64,000 nt of DNA from the NCBI GenBank assembly GCA_038225555.1, contig JBBRRB010000009.1, positions 92,156-156,155 of the forward strand, written 5' to 3'. Numbering within the stretch: position 1 is the first letter of the stretch; each line of letters opens with the position of its first letter. Of this stretch, positions 55,201 through 63,608 are shown piece after piece. The notes under the pieces were generated by a model. It was not told the DNA's origin and did no database searches. It saw only the letters and a program-made list of their open reading frames with translations. The translations under genes and the position numbers were made by a program. The DNA is from JANXQZ01 sp038225555 (lineage in GTDB: Bacteria; Acidobacteriota; Terriglobia; Bryobacterales; Bryobacteraceae).

Positions 55201-55358
55201 TCGGGTCGGATTCGCAGCGGCCCTTCGCGATTGTGATTGTCGGAGGATTGGTAGCCGCTTTGATATTGGGTGTGTTCTTGCTGCCCACTCTGTATGTCTG
55301 GGTGGCTGGGAATAGCGATGCGCTCCCCGCGCCGGAAGGGGAGCCGGAAGAAGGGTGA
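52218..55358 (+). CDS. CzcA/CusA-family heavy-metal RND efflux pump
   Basis: 1046 residues with the RND layout: helix 1 (FLIVLVTILLLIWGAISF), two periplasmic loops, helices 2-6 (EGIVLVAVILFLFLGNLRGAF onward) and a repeated second half. The proton-relay motif in helix 4 reads GALDFGMVVEGAVVMVENI: D404, E410 and E417. In CzcA the middle residue is Asp, so there is a conservative D-to-E change. The pump drives divalent or monovalent metal out of the cell by proton antiport; the metal is not determined by sequence. Confidence 0.93.
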   Translation: MIRALVDFALNNRFLIVLVTILLLIWGAISFHNLPVEAYPDVANNYVQVITQWPGRAAEEVEQQVTIPLEIVMNGIPHLEHLRSVSIFGLSSLSLIFDDQSLNDWNRQKVLERLSQVNLPTGLQPQIGSDYSPVGQIYFYTLTSKNPNYDVMALKSLEDWTIVKQFRSVPNVVDVSSFGGTTREYQVRVDPNKLISYGLTIGQVEQQLANNNVNAGGSFLETGMQQINVRAIGLIASVNDIEETVIKAQNGTPVRVKDIATVSQGPRIRLGKLGKAIHRKEGKVVDNDDVVEGIVLLRKGANSDATLVGIHDKVKELNEHILPTGVKIVPHLDRSDLLSYTTHTVLHNLTEGIVLVAVILFLFLGNLRGAFIVALTIPFSLLFASICLDLNKIPANLLSLGALDFGMVVEGAVVMVENIIRYLGHHRDDGKSGINSIRKAAHEVQRPVFYSIGIIITAYIPIFTLQRVEGRLFKPMAWTVSFALLGALMFAMLVAPVLCSFMFGKHVTEWRNPAMTAISNGYEWLLRRAIRLRWITVAIAAAAFFGSVWMMTSGIIGSEFLPHLDEGAIWARATLAPSTGPSSGISVMDRARVLIASFPEVTQVVSQVGRPDDGTDTTGFFNTEYFIDLKPKDQWRPVFRQNKEELVAAIDRELEKAPGALWNFSQPIADNMEEAVSGVKGQLAIKIYGEDLPTLEAKGSEIVNVMRSIKGIADLGLFRVIGQPNLQFTVNRKKAARYGLNVADVQDAIETAVGGKAVSQVLQGEQRYDLVVRYEAPYRTTKEAVEHIRLLASSGERVSLDQICDVKVLDGASEIYREENSRYVAIKYSVQGRDLGSAVEEAIAKVTKQVKLPVGYKINWAGEYESAKRSQKRLAIVVPITLLVICMILFTMFGSVKWVLLIIANVAMAPIGGLLALLMTGTHISVSSGVGFLALFGVSVQTGVIMLEYINQLRARGETILDAAIEGSVRRLRPIMMTMLVASVGLLPAALSRGIGSDSQRPFAIVIVGGLVAALILGVFLLPTLYVWVAGNSDALPAPEGEPEEG

Positions 55359-55519
55359 CCGTTCCTGTAATTCAGTAACAGCGCGCACGAACCATACGAG
55401 ACCCAGTAGTACTGATTTCGGGCATCTCCGGAAGTCGCGATAATTCACTCAAAATTCATCATTCTAGACCGCGTTATTGCCGGCGCGCCAAGTGATACAA
55501 TCGACGATTCAAGGATTAA

Positions 55520-58480
55520 ATGCAAAAGCAAAAGATCGGAATCGTATTGGGACTGTGCATTGGCTTTTCCGGCATTGCCAGCCCGTCGACTATTAACGTC
55601 ACCCTGAACACTTCGGTCCTCGTCGCAACTGCGGCCGACGAACCATATTCGCTTGAATTCGACCGCGAAAACGGCGCCCTTATTTCCTCAAATTCACCCG
55701 GCGGGCCGCATACTAACGCCAGCAATATCGTGACTATCTCAAACTTTTCGTTTGGCGGAGGATTTGGCCTCGATCCTGCGACCGATCCTGCCTACCTTAC
55801 CAACGGCGGAGCTTCGGGGGATATCCGATCCAAAGTGGTGCTGAAGGCCAACAGCCCGGACAACTACCTTAGCCAAGGCTTCACGCCCGGATCGCAGCTT
55901 AGCTTCACGGTAACCTATACCAACAATGTGGCCGACTCCGAGATTCTCGACAGTTTCAACTTTGGGATCCTGGACAGCAATTTTAGTGAGCTTCCCACTC
56001 AGGGCGGCGATATTTTCGACTCGTTTCTGCAAATAGACTTCAACAGCGACGTCCCGGACGTTTCTACTTTTGCATCCGATCCCACGTTTCCAACCACCGC
56101 CGGACAGTACCTTACAATCGATGCGCCGTTGGTAACCGCCCCAACTGCTGTTCCAGAGCCGGGCACGTTCTGGATTCTTGGGTCGGCATTTTTGCTTTTG
56201 GCATTCCGGAAGAGCGGGAAGAGTATTCGCCTAACCCAACCCAAAGCAGCGCTAGCAGCCATTTTGTTACTGGCGGCTTTGGGCGCGCGCAGTCTTATGG
56301 CTGCTCCCGCGGATGCCCCGGAGTTCTACACCGGCACCTACAATGGCAAGCCAGTAACCTACCAAATCATAAACGGCTTCGCCGTTGTGGAAGGCGATAT
56401 GGTGATCGGGGAGGTTAGCCGCACTGAGCGCGCTGGCCGCCGCACCCGCCCCAACAGCGGAGACCGCCAGACCGTTTCCGAGAAGTTTTATCCGCGCTCA
56501 AACACGGTAAATCTGGCCAGTAATTTGTGGCCCAAAGTTGGAGGGATTGTCACCGTCCCTTATGTTACGACCAAGGGATCCGCAACCATGACGGCAGCCA
56601 TCAATGCTTTCAATTCTTTGTTTTCAGGACAATTCAAATGGGTTCCCCGGACTAATCAAAGAGGCTACGTAGATATCAATTTAGACAACCAGAGTCTTAA
56701 TTCCTGTTATGCCACGCTTGGGTACACCGGAGGAAAAGAAAACCTTCAGGGGGTTCTGAACGGCTGCAATGTCAGTGCGATGCTGCATGAAATGGGACAC
56801 ATCATGGGATTTGCCCATGAACAATCGCGCACTGACAGGAACAGCTATCTTTTCCTTAACTTCAACAACATCGCGCCTGCTTCTCAGAGCCAGTACACTC
56901 AGGATTTTTCCAGCACTATGGATCTAGGCCTGTACGATTACAGCTCTCTGATGGAATACGGTCCGAGAGGATTCACCAGGAACGGAAATCCCGAGATGGA
57001 GTCCATTCCCGTGGGAATTACCTTCGGCGATCCGCCTACCTTTTCCATCGGCGACATTGACGCTTTGAACCGGCTCTACTTTTCAGCGCCAAGCAAAGTC
57101 ACTGTGATGAGCAATCCGGAGGGACTGCCAATCATTGTAGATGGCGCTCCCTATACCGCGCCGCAATCGTTCAGTTGGTCCCTCAATTCTACACACACTC
57201 TGAACGTGCCGCCTGGCCCGCAAACCGTGGGTGGCTCCAGCTATATCTTTGGCAGATGGAATAGTGATTTGAATGCCGACCTGAATTCCAGCCGCACTAT
57301 CACGGTCACGCCGGGATCCGGAATGATGGGGTCTCCCAATTCCGCACCCGCAATCACCGTATATGCGGTGAATTATATTAAGCTGGCCCAGTACAACCCT
57401 GTGCCCGTGTTGGATAACAGTATCTCAACAACATCTTTGGCGGGCAGCGTTTCCACGAACCCGGCTCCCCAAAGCTTCCTAGGGCTCGCTGGTCAGTATT
57501 TCGTCAATCGTCAGTTAGTCACGCTCACAGCTGTACCTGCCGCCGGGAACAATTTTTACGATTTCGACGGACCAAACACGGGTGGTCAGACCTTTGGTCC
57601 CGCCACCAATCCTGTAACCCTTCCATCCGATCTGATTGCCGGTACGCTTTACGCCAGTTTCGCGTCACAGCCGGAGGTAGCTATTACCACGAACATCACC
57701 AACAATAATGCAAGCGGAGCTAAGGTGACGGCAGATAGCGGCGGCTCAAAAGCGCTTCCGGCTGCTTGGTCTCTGGCAAACGATGCCGGCTGGGGCGCGG
57801 GAACAACGCACTCAGTTACCGCGGCATCGCCGGTGAATCCATTCTACGACGGCAATACACGCTATATATTCTCCGGCTGGACGGACGGCATGACCTCGGC
57901 TACCAGATCGATCACGGTTCCGGCTTCCGGCCTTTTCTCAGTCGGCGCGAACTACAACACGTTTTACCACGTCACTGCCAATGTGAACACAGCCTGCGGC
58001 GGCAGTGTGTCGGTGATTCCGCTCCCGCCCGCAGACGGATTTGTCGCTTCCGGAACCCCGCTGACTTTTGTCGCGAATCCGACAGCTCCCCTTGTGTTTG
58101 CAGGTTGGGGGGGGACGGTAGCCGGGTCAACCAATCCAGTCAACATCACCGCGACCAACGAAGTAATCGGAACGGCGAATTTTAACTTGGTTAACGCGCC
58201 GCTCACAATCACTTCGGTCACTCCGGCAAGTCTTCCTGTGGGGAGTCCGGCCCAGATGATCACGATCTCGGGTACGGGCTTTACGCCGGCAAACACAACT
58301 GTTTTCCTCGGCGACCTTGTACCGGATGTCACCTATGTCAACGCCAACACCATTATGGTAGCCTTGAGCGCTTCGAATCTTGCCGCTCCGGGTGCTCTCG
58401 CTGTCATTGTCGAGAACTCCCAGTCCGATTGCAACGTTGACGCCTTCGGCCCCTCATTCCTGGTACGTCCTGTCTTTTAG
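55520..58480 (+). CDS. PEP-CTERM-type secreted domain fused to an astacin-family metalloprotease
   Basis: 986 residues, AAGGA before the ATG. Residues 1-20 are a signal peptide. Residues 21-210 are a Ser/Asn/Thr-rich beta domain. Then follows a full PEP-CTERM element: V211-PEP-GTF, a hydrophobic helix (about 216-229) and RKSGK. A second hydrophobic segment (243-262, ending ARSLMAAPADA) looks like a second signal peptide. Residues 320-500 are an astacin-type protease: HEMGHIMGFAHEQSR with H423/E424/H427 and the Met-turn SLMEY (476-480). The rest has repeated beta domains (VTVMSNPEGLPIIVDG and others) and a C-terminal IPT/TIG-like domain. PEP-CTERM signals normally end proteins. Confidence 0.82.
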   Translation: MQKQKIGIVLGLCIGFSGIASPSTINVTLNTSVLVATAADEPYSLEFDRENGALISSNSPGGPHTNASNIVTISNFSFGGGFGLDPATDPAYLTNGGASGDIRSKVVLKANSPDNYLSQGFTPGSQLSFTVTYTNNVADSEILDSFNFGILDSNFSELPTQGGDIFDSFLQIDFNSDVPDVSTFASDPTFPTTAGQYLTIDAPLVTAPTAVPEPGTFWILGSAFLLLAFRKSGKSIRLTQPKAALAAILLLAALGARSLMAAPADAPEFYTGTYNGKPVTYQIINGFAVVEGDMVIGEVSRTERAGRRTRPNSGDRQTVSEKFYPRSNTVNLASNLWPKVGGIVTVPYVTTKGSATMTAAINAFNSLFSGQFKWVPRTNQRGYVDINLDNQSLNSCYATLGYTGGKENLQGVLNGCNVSAMLHEMGHIMGFAHEQSRTDRNSYLFLNFNNIAPASQSQYTQDFSSTMDLGLYDYSSLMEYGPRGFTRNGNPEMESIPVGITFGDPPTFSIGDIDALNRLYFSAPSKVTVMSNPEGLPIIVDGAPYTAPQSFSWSLNSTHTLNVPPGPQTVGGSSYIFGRWNSDLNADLNSSRTITVTPGSGMMGSPNSAPAITVYAVNYIKLAQYNPVPVLDNSISTTSLAGSVSTNPAPQSFLGLAGQYFVNRQLVTLTAVPAAGNNFYDFDGPNTGGQTFGPATNPVTLPSDLIAGTLYASFASQPEVAITTNITNNNASGAKVTADSGGSKALPAAWSLANDAGWGAGTTHSVTAASPVNPFYDGNTRYIFSGWTDGMTSATRSITVPASGLFSVGANYNTFYHVTANVNTACGGSVSVIPLPPADGFVASGTPLTFVANPTAPLVFAGWGGTVAGSTNPVNITATNEVIGTANFNLVNAPLTITSVTPASLPVGSPAQMITISGTGFTPANTTVFLGDLVPDVTYVNANTIMVALSASNLAAPGALAVIVENSQSDCNVDAFGPSFLVRPVF

Positions 58481-58596
58481 ACGAGTGCTGCCGGGCCCGC
58501 TAAACGGACCGGACCCGGCAGCGTCTCGAACAAGAGGGCAGGGACGGGATCATCAAGGCGCATCGACCTGATACTCTGAACCCTTAGATCGGGTTC

Positions 58597-59999
58597 ATGC
58601 CGGAACACGCCCACAAGTCGGTTTTCAGCTGGATCAAGGACGTTTATCACCCTGGAGTGAGAGCTTGTGGCGTCCGAATCCAAGAGTGGTACGAGGGCCG
58701 GTATCAAATCGAAGAGTTTCTCGGCGCAGGTCATACATCTGTCGTGTTTAAGGTCACCGACACGAGACTGGACCGAATCGCCGCACTCAAGCTCTGGGAA
58801 ACACGCGAGCTTGATCTTGATCCCGCGATTTTGCTGAAAGAAGCCAGATACTTGGCAAAGATTGAACATCCGCGGATCGTCCGCGTTCTCGACTTTGGGA
58901 CGAATTCATTCTCGAACCGCCCCTGGATGTCGCTGGAGTTCCTCGGCAGAAGAACACTGAGAAATCTCATCCAAGATACCGGTGGACTCTCTACCGATTG
59001 GTCGACGGTGGTTGAGGTTGGCATTCAGGTCTGTGGCATTGTCGACTACGTGCACAGTTCGATTGGGCTGTTTCAATTGGACCTCAAACCCGACAACTTC
59101 GCCATTGACGAGAATAGGAGGCTGAAACTCATGGACCTTGGATCAGCCGCGTCCGATCTTGATCGTTTTGACCGGTTCGGCACGCCTGGGTATGTCGCAC
59201 CGGAACTTCTGGAGTCTGAATCGGTGAACTCCAAGTGCGATATCTTTGCCGCGGGAGCCCTGCTGTACGAATGCTGCTCGGGGAGAACCCGTGGATAGTG
59301 CGGCAAGAAGAGCTAATTCCCAGAGAAGACCGTTGGGCAGATTATTCGACGGCCGCGGTTCCCTTGCAGCCGAGATATACATCGGAGAAGCCATTCTCTA
59401 GAGCAGTTAGGGAATTTGACCCTACCGCAAAATTGAAGACCGCAGGCGTGCCAAGACAACTATCTGATTTGTTAAAGACGATGTGTTCGGAAGATCCATC
59501 AGTCCGACCCAGCGCAAGCGACGCGGAAGCAGCGCTTCTGAAACTTGTGAAACCATCGAAAAAAGTGCCGCGCCCGTCGGTATTCGTCTCTCATTCACAC
59601 CTTGATAAAGAGAGGTTCGTTTTGGATTTCGGTCGGGCGATGAGTCGTCGGGGGTTTAAGGTCTGGCTAGACGAGTGGAGTCTCAAGACAGGGGAGCCCT
59701 TCTGGGAGAGGATCGGAGCGGCGATCCAATCCTGTGATTTCGTAATTGTCGTACTCTCGAAGAACAGCATCAAATCCCATGGAGTCCTCGAAGAGTCGCG
59801 GACGGCCCAGATCTTTAATTTGGAGAGGGTGAAAGTGCTGCCAATAAGAATTGATCCGATCGACTACTCCGACATTCCGGTACACCTGAGGACGCGACAT
59901 ATCCTCGACTTTGTCGGATGGGAGGACAAGAAAGTCCTGAGCGCGAAGATGTCCAAGCTTGCATCGGACATTTTGTCTTTTTCCGAGGGCGTGAAATAG
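58597..59999 (+). pseudogene. Ser/Thr kinase-TIR domain protein split by a 1-nt frameshift at a G run
   Basis: From ATG 58597 the first frame encodes a kinase domain: LGAGHTSVVFKV, ALKLWE, the catalytic loop LDLKPDNF (the usual HR before D is replaced by QL), DLG for DFG, FGTPGYVAPELL and CDIFAAGALLYECC. It stops at TAG 59296-59298 after the GGGG run at 59280-59283. In the +1 frame the kinase C-lobe continues (ENPWIVRQEELIPRE, LLKTMCSEDPSVRPSASDA) and is followed at about 59574-59940 by a TIR domain: PSVFVSHSHLDKERFVLDFG, GFKVWLDEWSLKTGEPFWE, CDFVIVVLSKNSI. The joined product would be about 467 residues. One added G restores it. Confidence 0.8.
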
Positions 60000-60008
60000 C
60001 GTGCCCGG

Positions 60009-60941
60009 TTACTCTTCGCCACGTTCACTCGCTAACCGCAGCTTCATAATGTAATCTTCTTGTTCGCAAATGAGAGCCTGAGCCATTTCGGGGGAGACTA
60101 GTTCGAAGCGAATCTCGTCGCGCGGGCGCAGTTGGCCTACGCTAGCAAGATCGGCCGCAATAATATTGGCAATCTTCGGGTAACCGCCTGTCGTTTGCTG
60201 TTCCACGAACAAGATGATCGGCTGGCCGCTAGCGGGGATTTGGATCGCGCCGAGCGACACCCCTTCGGTAATCATGGACACCGTCGAGGTTGTTTGAATG
60301 GGCGCTCCTTCGAGCCTCAATCCCATCCGATTCGATTCTTCCGTGACTCGGTATTCTCCCTCCAGAAAAGCCCTTTGTGAGCCTTCCTCGAACCAGGTCC
60401 ATTGCGGTCCGCGCGTAACGCGAAGTTGTTTGCGAGGGGCTAGACGGGCAGTGTCTTCGGCTTTCAACCGACGGGGTTGGAACACGGCTGGCGCTGGTCC
60501 AACGCGCAACACGTCGCCCTTCCTCAGCGCCCGCCCTTCAAAGCCGCCTAGACCACTGAGAATGTGAGTGGAGGCGCTGCCCAGAAAACTCGGCACCTCA
60601 ATTCCGCCGCGCACGCACACATACGCCCGCGCCCCTGACTGAGTTGGACCTGTGCGCAATGTTTGACCTGCACGGATTAGAACGGAGGCCGAGTGGTCAA
60701 TGGTAGCGCCGAAATCCGAGCCCGTCAACGCTACCCATGTATCGGCCTCGAACTCGAACGTTCCACCGAGGAGCGTCATTTCCAAGCCAGCGGCGTTTTC
60801 GGGGTTCCCCGCCAGGAGGTTTCCGATTCGCAAGGCGATCGGGTCCGCCGCCCCGGAGGGAGACACTCCCATCGGCCCGTGACCCTGGCGTCCGAGATCT
60901 TGAACGGTGGAAAACAGTCCGGGGGTTCTAACTCGAATCAC
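60009..60941 (-). CDS. pxpC: 5-oxoprolinase subunit C (biotin-dependent carboxyltransferase / KipA-like)
   Basis: 310 residues. PxpC pattern: PGLFSTVQDLGRQGH, GVSPSGAADPIALRIGN, EMTLLGGTFEF, then RVTRGPQW, NRMGLRLEG, ITEGVSLGAIQIPASGQPIIL. With PxpB and PxpA it hydrolyses 5-oxoproline in an ATP-dependent way. It overlaps pxpB by 14 bases. PxpA is not in the window. Confidence 0.9.
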   Translation of the reverse strand: MIRVRTPGLFSTVQDLGRQGHGPMGVSPSGAADPIALRIGNLLAGNPENAAGLEMTLLGGTFEFEADTWVALTGSDFGATIDHSASVLIRAGQTLRTGPTQSGARAYVCVRGGIEVPSFLGSASTHILSGLGGFEGRALRKGDVLRVGPAPAVFQPRRLKAEDTARLAPRKQLRVTRGPQWTWFEEGSQRAFLEGEYRVTEESNRMGLRLEGAPIQTTSTVSMITEGVSLGAIQIPASGQPIILFVEQQTTGGYPKIANIIAADLASVGQLRPRDEIRFELVSPEMAQALICEQEDYIMKLRLASERGEE

Positions 60942-61596
60942 GATATTCCTGCGGCGTCACCGCGCGAAAGCGCACCTCATCTCCCAATGCGAGAAGGGAC
61001 ATGTTCGTTCGGCCTGGGTGGAAAAGGGCAATGGGAGTCCTACCTATCACGCGCCAACCGCCGGGTGTCGGGAAAGGGTAGACTCCCGTTTGCTGGCCGG
61101 CGATTCCGACGCTGCCTGGCTCCACTCGCTTGCGAGGACTGTCCAAGCGGGGCGTTGCGATCGACTCGTGCAGCCCGCCCAGATAAGCGAAGCCCGGAAC
61201 AAATCCCAGAAAATAGACGTGGTAGATAGCGCTGGAGTGTATGCGTATGATCTCATCCTGCGTCAGTCCATGCAGTTGCGCGACCCCCGGCAGATCGGGT
61301 CCGAACTCGCCTCCATAACAAACCGGAATCTCCACCCTATTGGCGGGAGGCAGCAACAAGCTCTCGATGCGAGGGATGCGCGCTAGCAGGGCCTGTTCGA
61401 GTTGGCCATGTGTGGTGAGGCAGGGATTGAAGTTGATCAGTAACGAGCAGTAGGCGGGATGCAGGTTTCGAATTTCAGGAATCGGTTCGTCTTCGAGTAG
61501 CTTGAGCAGCTTCCGGATTCGATGGTGCGTTTCCAAAGCGATCCGGTCGCCCAGTGTGACAAGCAGTGACTGGTCACTCGCGTACTGAAAATGCAT
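60928..61596 (-). CDS. pxpB: 5-oxoprolinase subunit B (KipI-like)
   Basis: 222 residues. PxpB pattern: ASDQSLLVTLGD, PAYCSLLINFNP, EIPVCYGGEFGPDLP, FLGFVPGFAYLGGL, TPRLDSPRKRVEPGSVGIAG and YPFPTPGGWRVIGRTP. Forms the oxoprolinase with PxpC; first gene of the pair. Divergent from the RidA gene at 61645. Confidence 0.92.
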   Translation of the reverse strand: MHFQYASDQSLLVTLGDRIALETHHRIRKLLKLLEDEPIPEIRNLHPAYCSLLINFNPCLTTHGQLEQALLARIPRIESLLLPPANRVEIPVCYGGEFGPDLPGVAQLHGLTQDEIIRIHSSAIYHVYFLGFVPGFAYLGGLHESIATPRLDSPRKRVEPGSVGIAGQQTGVYPFPTPGGWRVIGRTPIALFHPGRTNMSLLALGDEVRFRAVTPQEYRDSS

Positions 61597-61644
61597 TTTT
61601 CCCAGTGTACGCGAGCTCGCGGAAGGCGCTAAGATGCAAGGTAC

Positions 61645-62106
61645 ATGAGCACAAACAGACGAAGATTTCTTGGGAAAGGGGCAGCGGCAACCGCGGCCGT
61701 CGCACTCGCGGCGGTGCCCGCTGCAGCAGACGACGAAAAGCCGGTAAAGAAGGTGTATTACAAGAGCGGAAAAAAGCCGGAGAAGACACCATTATTCAGC
61801 AGCGTGGTTTCGTCCGGCAACCTGGTTTTTATCGCAGGCATTGGCGCGCACTTTGAAGGCGATATCAAGGCGCACACCAAGCATGTTCTCGATGAAGTTC
61901 AGAAGGCCCTGGAACTGGCCGGCTCGTCGATGGACAAAGTCTTGAAGTGCAACGTGTATTTGAACGACTTGAAGGATTATGCCGGGATGAATGAGGTGTT
62001 CCTGGGCAAGTTCGGGTCAGAACCTCCCGTCCGCACCACCATTGCGGCCGCTGGCGGCATCCCCGGAAATTCTCTGGTCGAAATCGATGTGATCGCTCAC
62101 CTGTAG
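61645..62106 (+). CDS. RidA/YjgF-family protein with Tat signal
   Basis: 153 residues. The N-terminus MSTNRRRFLGKGAAATAAVAL with AAVPAAA is a twin-arginine signal. The remainder is a RidA domain: PLFSSVVSSGNLVFIAGIGA, LDEVQKALELAGSSMDKVLKCNVYLND and PVRTTIAAAGGIPGNSLVEIDVIAHL. The position of the usual catalytic arginine is occupied (PVRTT). RidA proteins deaminate reactive imines in the cytoplasm; export is unusual. Confidence 0.85.
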   Translation: MSTNRRRFLGKGAAATAAVALAAVPAAADDEKPVKKVYYKSGKKPEKTPLFSSVVSSGNLVFIAGIGAHFEGDIKAHTKHVLDEVQKALELAGSSMDKVLKCNVYLNDLKDYAGMNEVFLGKFGSEPPVRTTIAAAGGIPGNSLVEIDVIAHL

Positions 62107-62181
62107 TCACGAGGCCGGTTCGCCTGAAGATAATCCGGCCCGGGCTGATCCGCGCGGTCCTCTGTCACAATGTAGGGAGGA

Positions 62182-62508
62182 ATGGACGAACAGGAATTTA
62201 AAACAGAAGCCGACCGCGCGCTCAATTCTCTTTATAAGAAGCTCACAACCGCTTCCGAAACCTCCGACTTCGAGGCTGACTTTAATTCAGGCGCCCTCAG
62301 CGTGGAGTTTGAAGAACCGCCCGCCAAGTTTGTGATTAGCCCCAACAGCCCAGTGCGGCAGATCTGGGTGTCCGCGCATTCGAGAAGCTTCAAACTCGAT
62401 TGGGATGCTGCCCAGAGAACGTTCGTTATTCGCGATACGGGCGAAACCTTGGCCATGCTGATGCAGAACGCGATTAGCCAGCAGCTTGGACGCGGGATCA
62501 CGCTTTGA
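62182..62508 (+). CDS. cyaY: CyaY/frataxin-like iron-sulfur assembly protein
   Basis: 108 residues with GGGAGG just upstream. Pattern: DRALNSLYKKL, acidic helix region, VEFEEPPAKFVISPNSPVRQIWVSAHSRSFKLDWD and TGETLAMLMQNAISQQLG. It supplies or regulates iron for Fe-S cluster assembly. The stop overlaps the next ATG by one base. The acidic ridge is less rich than in E. coli CyaY, so the name is by fold and pattern. Confidence 0.78.
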   Translation: MDEQEFKTEADRALNSLYKKLTTASETSDFEADFNSGALSVEFEEPPAKFVISPNSPVRQIWVSAHSRSFKLDWDAAQRTFVIRDTGETLAMLMQNAISQQLGRGITL

Positions 62509-63608
62509 TGCCTGTCGGTGTCTACGTTTCTTATCCGTTTTGTGCGCAGAAATGCACCTTCTGCAACTTTGCATCCGGGGTGTTCCCGGGCAGTCTCGAA
62601 GCGGATTACGTGTACCACCTACGCAGCGAACTTCAGGGCGCGATTTGGGAGGAGACTCCCGATACCGTTTATCTGGGCGGCGGTACTCCTAGCCAAATGC
62701 CTCCGGAGGAGCTTGCTTCGCTGTTGGAATTAATTCCGGGCCGTCCCTGGGCGGAGGCTACCATCGAAGCCGCTCCTGGAACCATTACGGTTGATAAAGC
62801 CGAGGCATGGCGGGCGACCGGAATTAGCCGTGTGAGTTTAGGAGTGCAATCGTTCTCTACGCGGGAACTGGCTCGCACCGGTCGCAAGCATACGCCCGAG
62901 GTCGTGGCCCGAGAGGTCAAGATCCTGCGCGCGGCCGGAATTACGAATCTAAACATCGATCTGATCGCCGGCCTGCCTGGCCAGACGCTCGCTTCCTGGC
63001 AAACCTCCCTGAGCTGGCTTGGCGCAATTGACCCGGATCACGTATCCATCTACATGCTGGAAGTTGACGAAGATAGCAGGCTTGGACAAGAAGTGCTGCT
63101 GAATGGAAAGCGCTACGGTGCGCCGGACATTCCCGCCGACGAAGCCATCGCTGAGTTTTACGAGTTGGCTATCGGGCACTTGCGAGATCAAGGACTGTAC
63201 CGCTATGAAATTTCGAACTTCGCCAGAGCAGGGCGCGAGTCGCTGCACAATTTGAAGTATTGGCGTCTGCATCCTTACCGCGGCTTTGGCGCGGATGCTC
63301 ACTCTTTCGATGGGAAGCTGCGTTGGCAGAATGCCGATTCGGTGGAAGAATACGTGAAGCGCATGCAGGCGGAGGGTTCGGCCAGAACCGGCGTTGAGGA
63401 AGCCAAGCCTGGCGAAGAACGATTCTTCGTGGGGTTGCGGCTCAGTTCGGGAATCAAGCCCAGTCCGGATGAATGGAGACGGTGGGACAGTGAGATAACC
63501 CAGTTTGTTAGCCAGGGCCTGCTGGAACGGCAAGGCGACAAGCTGCGCTTGACGGATCGAGGGGTAATGTATTCAAACGAGGTTTTGGCGGAGTTCGTGG
63601 GAGCATGA
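62508..63608 (+). CDS. hemW: HemW-type radical SAM protein (coproporphyrinogen oxidase-like)
   Basis: 366 residues from ATG 62508. The radical SAM cluster motif is YPFCAQKCTFCNF (CxxxCxxC), then YLGGGTPSQM, GVQSFSTRELARTGRKH, NLNIDLIAGLPGQ and YEISNFARAGRESLHNLKYW. This short form corresponds to HemW, a heme chaperone, rather than HemN. The ATGA overlap ties it to the downstream aldolase. Confidence 0.9.
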   Translation: MPVGVYVSYPFCAQKCTFCNFASGVFPGSLEADYVYHLRSELQGAIWEETPDTVYLGGGTPSQMPPEELASLLELIPGRPWAEATIEAAPGTITVDKAEAWRATGISRVSLGVQSFSTRELARTGRKHTPEVVAREVKILRAAGITNLNIDLIAGLPGQTLASWQTSLSWLGAIDPDHVSIYMLEVDEDSRLGQEVLLNGKRYGAPDIPADEAIAEFYELAIGHLRDQGLYRYEISNFARAGRESLHNLKYWRLHPYRGFGADAHSFDGKLRWQNADSVEEYVKRMQAEGSARTGVEEAKPGEERFFVGLRLSSGIKPSPDEWRRWDSEITQFVSQGLLERQGDKLRLTDRGVMYSNEVLAEFVGA

